Origin: Mariniphaga sp964559175
GTDB taxonomy: Bacteria; Bacteroidota; Bacteroidia; Bacteroidales; Prolixibacteraceae
Length of the DNA: 64,000 nt
Direction of reading: 5' to 3'
Assembly (NCBI GenBank): GCA_964559175.1
Contig: CAZLGT010000014.1
Span: 1-64,000, forward strand
Part shown: positions 61,056 through 64,000 of the stretch, piece by piece
Numbering within the stretch: the first letter of the stretch is position 1
Layout of the letters: the number at the start of each line of letters is the position of its first letter
Notes under the pieces: generated by a model
The model's database searches: none
The model's input: the letters and a program-made list of their open reading frames with translations, nothing else
What the model was told of the DNA's origin: nothing
Translations under genes and position numbers: made by a program

Positions 61056-61082
61056 TTTGGTTGTTTATAATTCTTACCTCTT

Positions 61083-64000
61083 TTAATTTTTTGCTTCCTG
61101 AATAGTAACCGGTCCCAGCAAACCCGATGGTTCCAGCCGAATCTCATCGATTGGCCTACCCCGAAAATCATGTTTTAAATCGATGTTGGTCGATGTAAAC
61201 TGTTTTTTATCCGGGAACATCTGGTCACCGCCTACCCGGTTGTACCAGGAGTTTACAACCTTTATTTCCAGCTTATTTTCTCCTTTTTGCAATTCTTCGG
61301 TTATTTCGACCCTGAATGGCGAAGTCCAGACAACCCCCTTGTTTTTTTCGTTTATTTTTACTTCCGCAATCCCAACATCCTTTACGCTTCCCAAAATTAA
61401 AAAGTATTGTTTGTTTTTTTGAGGTTCAAAACCGATTTGAACAGTTTTGGTGTAAACTGCGGGGCCGGAGTAGTATTTAATTCCGTCATCGGGATGCTGT
61501 GTCCAGTCTGTCAACTCAGGAAATGTAACCGAACCGGGACCGCCCCATACGGGATCGAAGCTGACCGTCCATTCTCCGGTAATTTCTTCCAGTGTTTCAA
61601 AATCGGGATAATTTCGTTGCGCCGGGCCTTGCACATTTGCAGAAATTGAATTGTTGAACACTACCATAACCGCGCCGTAGGGTTCCAATGTCAGCGGAAC
61701 AGTTGTCAAGCCATCTTGTTGGGAAAAAGCTTTGGCTTCACGAATTTCCCCTGTCAGGGCATCCCACAATTCGGGTTGTTTCCCAGCGACCCGGAACCGG
61801 GCGTTTACTTTTTGCCGTTCAGTGGTTTGGTTGGTCACAAAATAGACATCGCTCTCACCAATGGTATAGTGAATGTAATCGAAATCGGTTTTACTGTCGT
61901 TTTCCAAAATATCGAAATCAGCCGGTATCCCTTTTGAAAGGATATAATCTCGCGCCGTCATTCCCCAGGCAACTGTTCCGTTTCCATATGGTTTTTCATC
62001 TTTCCCTGATGGTGTCTCACCCCAGATTTTATCAGCCAGTTCCTGAAATTGTTGTTGTGCTTCAGCTCCACCCACTAAACTAACCATTCCTATCGGCTTG
62101 TCACCTAAAACCGTTGCACCCTGCTGCAATAATTCTTCCGTCTTTTTCAGCACGGCAAGCGACAATACTTTATGGTCGGGTAAAACCAGGATGCGATATT
62201 TCACCCCGCCGGGAACGGTAATTTTTCCGTCCTCCACTTTTAACTGCAGAAAAATGGTTTCATCAGTCACATCGTAATCAAAATCGGGCATCACACCGGC
62301 CGGGTCTGAATGTTTATAAGGAAATACATTCGGCACGTGGTCGCCGTAATAATAAAGCACATCGGCCACAAATTTACCTTCCTGAACAACAGATTGTGTG
62401 CGGTGCATATAGTCGATGAATGCTCCCGACTGCTCCCACCATGTAACCTGAGGATTTACATGGGTTCCCGCAAAATATTCCTGCCCGGGTAATCCCATTT
62501 CAGGAGGCGAGCAGGTGAACGTGTGAAAATACATCCGGTTCAGTCCTGCACAAATTTCGTGGTCGAATGCGGATTTCTGGTCGTGCCACAACTCGTCGTT
62601 CCAGTGGGGACCAATTGTGGTAAACGACTCTGCACCAACAATCTTTTTGCCGTAAATATGTGCCGCAGACGACGCCTGCTTTAAGAAAAACCTGTTTTCC
62701 GGGTTCGGACGATGTGGAGACGGCGACCAGAACTCACTCATTACAATATCGTTAAAGCCATAGTTTTTTATTCCATCCATCGGGCCGGCATGCGGACCGG
62801 CAGACTCAGGTTGAATACCCATATTGTATTTATGGGCATAATCCTGGAATACGGCGTAGTGGTTGAATGCAACCAAATCTCCTAGTGTTTTTCGGAAATC
62901 GGCCAGAAAAGCGTTGGAAGTTTCAATGTCTTCAATGACATAACCGGCCACAACAGGCAAATAATTCATCAAATCATACCCCCGGTATTGCATAAATTCT
63001 TCAGCAAAATTATCGGTCCAGTTCATTCCGCCACACTCCCAGCTATCGGTCTCCATGTATTTTAGCGTTGTTCCCACATGATCACCGGCTGCTTCAAAAA
63101 TGGGTTCCACCACATCGTTCCAGTAAAAATCGAATGCCTCTTTGCTCATGTAATCCAGTACACTTCCCTGCCAGTCGCCACTGGAAGTAGAGACATGGGA
63201 GTCGGTACAGGTATATCCGATTCTTAAAATGCTCCACTGCCCCTCAGGAGCCTGCCAGTCCAGGCGACCTTCGGCATCCATCCGGGAAGTCAGATTCAGG
63301 ATATCTTCCTTTTTTACAATATAACTGGTTCCAACCTGCGACCTTGTGTTACTGCGGGGTGTGTTCGTCAGTAAAAACCGGGTATCCGGAGCAGAACCCC
63401 CCAGTTCATGGTAACCCAGTTTTAAATCCAAATCAGCAATAAGATCATTCGTTTTTCGGGCATCGTTAACCGGAAAGGCAAGCACCACAATATCTTTATA
63501 AAAATCGTTTCTGCTATTGGGTAACTCTAACTTTACTGAAACATTTTTATTGCCTGTAATTTTTGTTTCGGAAAAGGTAATCTGCTTTGCTGCGTATTGC
63601 GGAGTTACCCTGGGACCTCCCAGGTTCCATCCGCTTTGAATGTTAAAGCCCATCTCAAGCTCCAGTCTTTTGGCTTCGTCGAGGGCAAAAACGAACAGTT
63701 TATTCCATTCATCCGAACCAAACAAAGGACCAGCAGGTATATCTTTGTTTCCTCTTTGATTATGGCCTCCGGCGTCAAAAATCATCGCTCCCTGAAAATT
63801 CCGGGATTTCATGGCTTCCAAATCTTTTGTGATTGCAGCTTTGTTTACATTCCCATTAAGCCACCACCACCAGCAGTTAACACCGTATTCACGGGGTGGA
63901 TTCCGGAATTCCTCCCGAACCTGATCGATAGTAATATTTGAACTGTTTTTTTCTGTATCTGCGGGTTTTTCGCAACTGATTATTACAAACAGCAACGCTA
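61083..64000 (-). CDS. GH106-like alpha-L-rhamnosidase, lipoprotein (5' end outside the window)
   Basis: At least 970 residues; the frame stays open to the window edge, so the true start and part of the signal peptide are missing. The lipobox is VIISC. The barrel begins FRNPPREYGVNCWWWWLNGNVNKAAITKDLEAMKSRNFQGAMIFDAG, the hallmark start of GH106. Further signs are METDSWECGGMNWTDNF, YNMGIQPESAGPHAGPMDG, and KKIVGAESFTTIGPHWND. The C-terminal jelly-roll (about 840-960) ends NSWYNRVGGDQMFPD and RLEPSGLLGPVTI. GH106 enzymes release L-rhamnose from rhamnogalacturonan or ulvan-type glycans. It shares an operon with the isomerase. Confidence 0.88.
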   Translation of the reverse strand, partial: ALLFVIISCEKPADTEKNSSNITIDQVREEFRNPPREYGVNCWWWWLNGNVNKAAITKDLEAMKSRNFQGAMIFDAGGHNQRGNKDIPAGPLFGSDEWNKLFVFALDEAKRLELEMGFNIQSGWNLGGPRVTPQYAAKQITFSETKITGNKNVSVKLELPNSRNDFYKDIVVLAFPVNDARKTNDLIADLDLKLGYHELGGSAPDTRFLLTNTPRSNTRSQVGTSYIVKKEDILNLTSRMDAEGRLDWQAPEGQWSILRIGYTCTDSHVSTSSGDWQGSVLDYMSKEAFDFYWNDVVEPIFEAAGDHVGTTLKYMETDSWECGGMNWTDNFAEEFMQYRGYDLMNYLPVVAGYVIEDIETSNAFLADFRKTLGDLVAFNHYAVFQDYAHKYNMGIQPESAGPHAGPMDGIKNYGFNDIVMSEFWSPSPHRPNPENRFFLKQASSAAHIYGKKIVGAESFTTIGPHWNDELWHDQKSAFDHEICAGLNRMYFHTFTCSPPEMGLPGQEYFAGTHVNPQVTWWEQSGAFIDYMHRTQSVVQEGKFVADVLYYYGDHVPNVFPYKHSDPAGVMPDFDYDVTDETIFLQLKVEDGKITVPGGVKYRILVLPDHKVLSLAVLKKTEELLQQGATVLGDKPIGMVSLVGGAEAQQQFQELADKIWGETPSGKDEKPYGNGTVAWGMTARDYILSKGIPADFDILENDSKTDFDYIHYTIGESDVYFVTNQTTERQKVNARFRVAGKQPELWDALTGEIREAKAFSQQDGLTTVPLTLEPYGAVMVVFNNSISANVQGPAQRNYPDFETLEEITGEWTVSFDPVWGGPGSVTFPELTDWTQHPDDGIKYYSGPAVYTKTVQIGFEPQKNKQYFLILGSVKDVGIAEVKINEKNKGVVWTSPFRVEITEELQKGENKLEIKVVNSWYNRVGGDQMFPDKKQFTSTNIDLKHDFRGRPIDEIRLEPSGLLGPVTIQEAKN

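Overview
The window looks like a chromosomal scaffold from a marine or sediment-type Bacteroidota, most likely Bacteroidales/Marinilabiliales and close to Prolixibacteraceae. The signs are TAnnTTTG-type -7 promoter boxes, weak Shine-Dalgarno sequences, many lipoprotein signal peptides, a type IX secretion sorting domain, DUF4270 and DUF5916 proteins, GH97 and GH106 glycosidases, CSPSR/CGPSR sulfatases, and short palindromic intergenic repeats typical of this group. The lineage call is inference. A run of exactly 100 N (4050-4149) is an assembly gap inside an acetyltransferase gene.

Layout. 1-4.4 kb: the tail of a GH97 glycosidase, an antitoxin with an internally deleted toxin relic, a LytS/LytTR two-component pair, an MscS channel, a lone acyl carrier protein and a gapped GNAT gene. 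4.4-12.6 kb: three tandem cyclophilins (one fused to a dead trypsin-like domain), a HAD phosphatase, methionine-salvage mtnA-mtnP, pheS and two small secreted proteins.

12.7-28.2 kb is the most striking part: seven co-directional, tightly spaced genes. They encode an ABC ATPase, an ABC permease fused to an M1-like domain without a zinc motif and to a golvesin-like domain, a TolC-type outer membrane protein, a periplasmic adaptor, an RND pump, a 1573-residue RND pump carrying six extra membrane helices and a complete ABC ATPase at its C-terminus, and a second ABC permease. I read this as a hybrid ABC/RND tripartite exporter.

28.2-33.5 kb: panD/panC divergent from a half-length starch-synthase-like protein and a DUF4270 lipoprotein, then mntP and dusB. 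33.5-38.5 kb: an overlapping minus-strand operon with a urea-transporter/M23-peptidase fusion, a TPR/beta-barrel protein, a TPR protein and a T9SS cargo protein. 38.7-41.4 kb: a PqqD-like / ATP-grasp / PLP-decarboxylase operon in which the decarboxylase begins with a leader-peptide-like extension.

41.6-49.7 kb: mixed genes, including a collagen-like lipoprotein, a truncated Na/Pi cotransporter, a retropepsin-like protein, mdh, a DUF5916 protein, dinD, a CopG-type antitoxin pseudogene and a YceI protein. 49.7-64 kb: a minus-strand carbohydrate locus with two sulfatases (one truncated), a PhoD-like phosphatase, a GH43-like protein, an FAD oxidoreductase, a sugar isomerase and a GH106-like rhamnosidase that runs off the window. 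This points to a sulfated, rhamnose-containing glycan; no SusC/SusD pair is visible. A 780-bp noncoding stretch (58864-59645) holds a MITE-like element and an unusual 41-bp tandem array.
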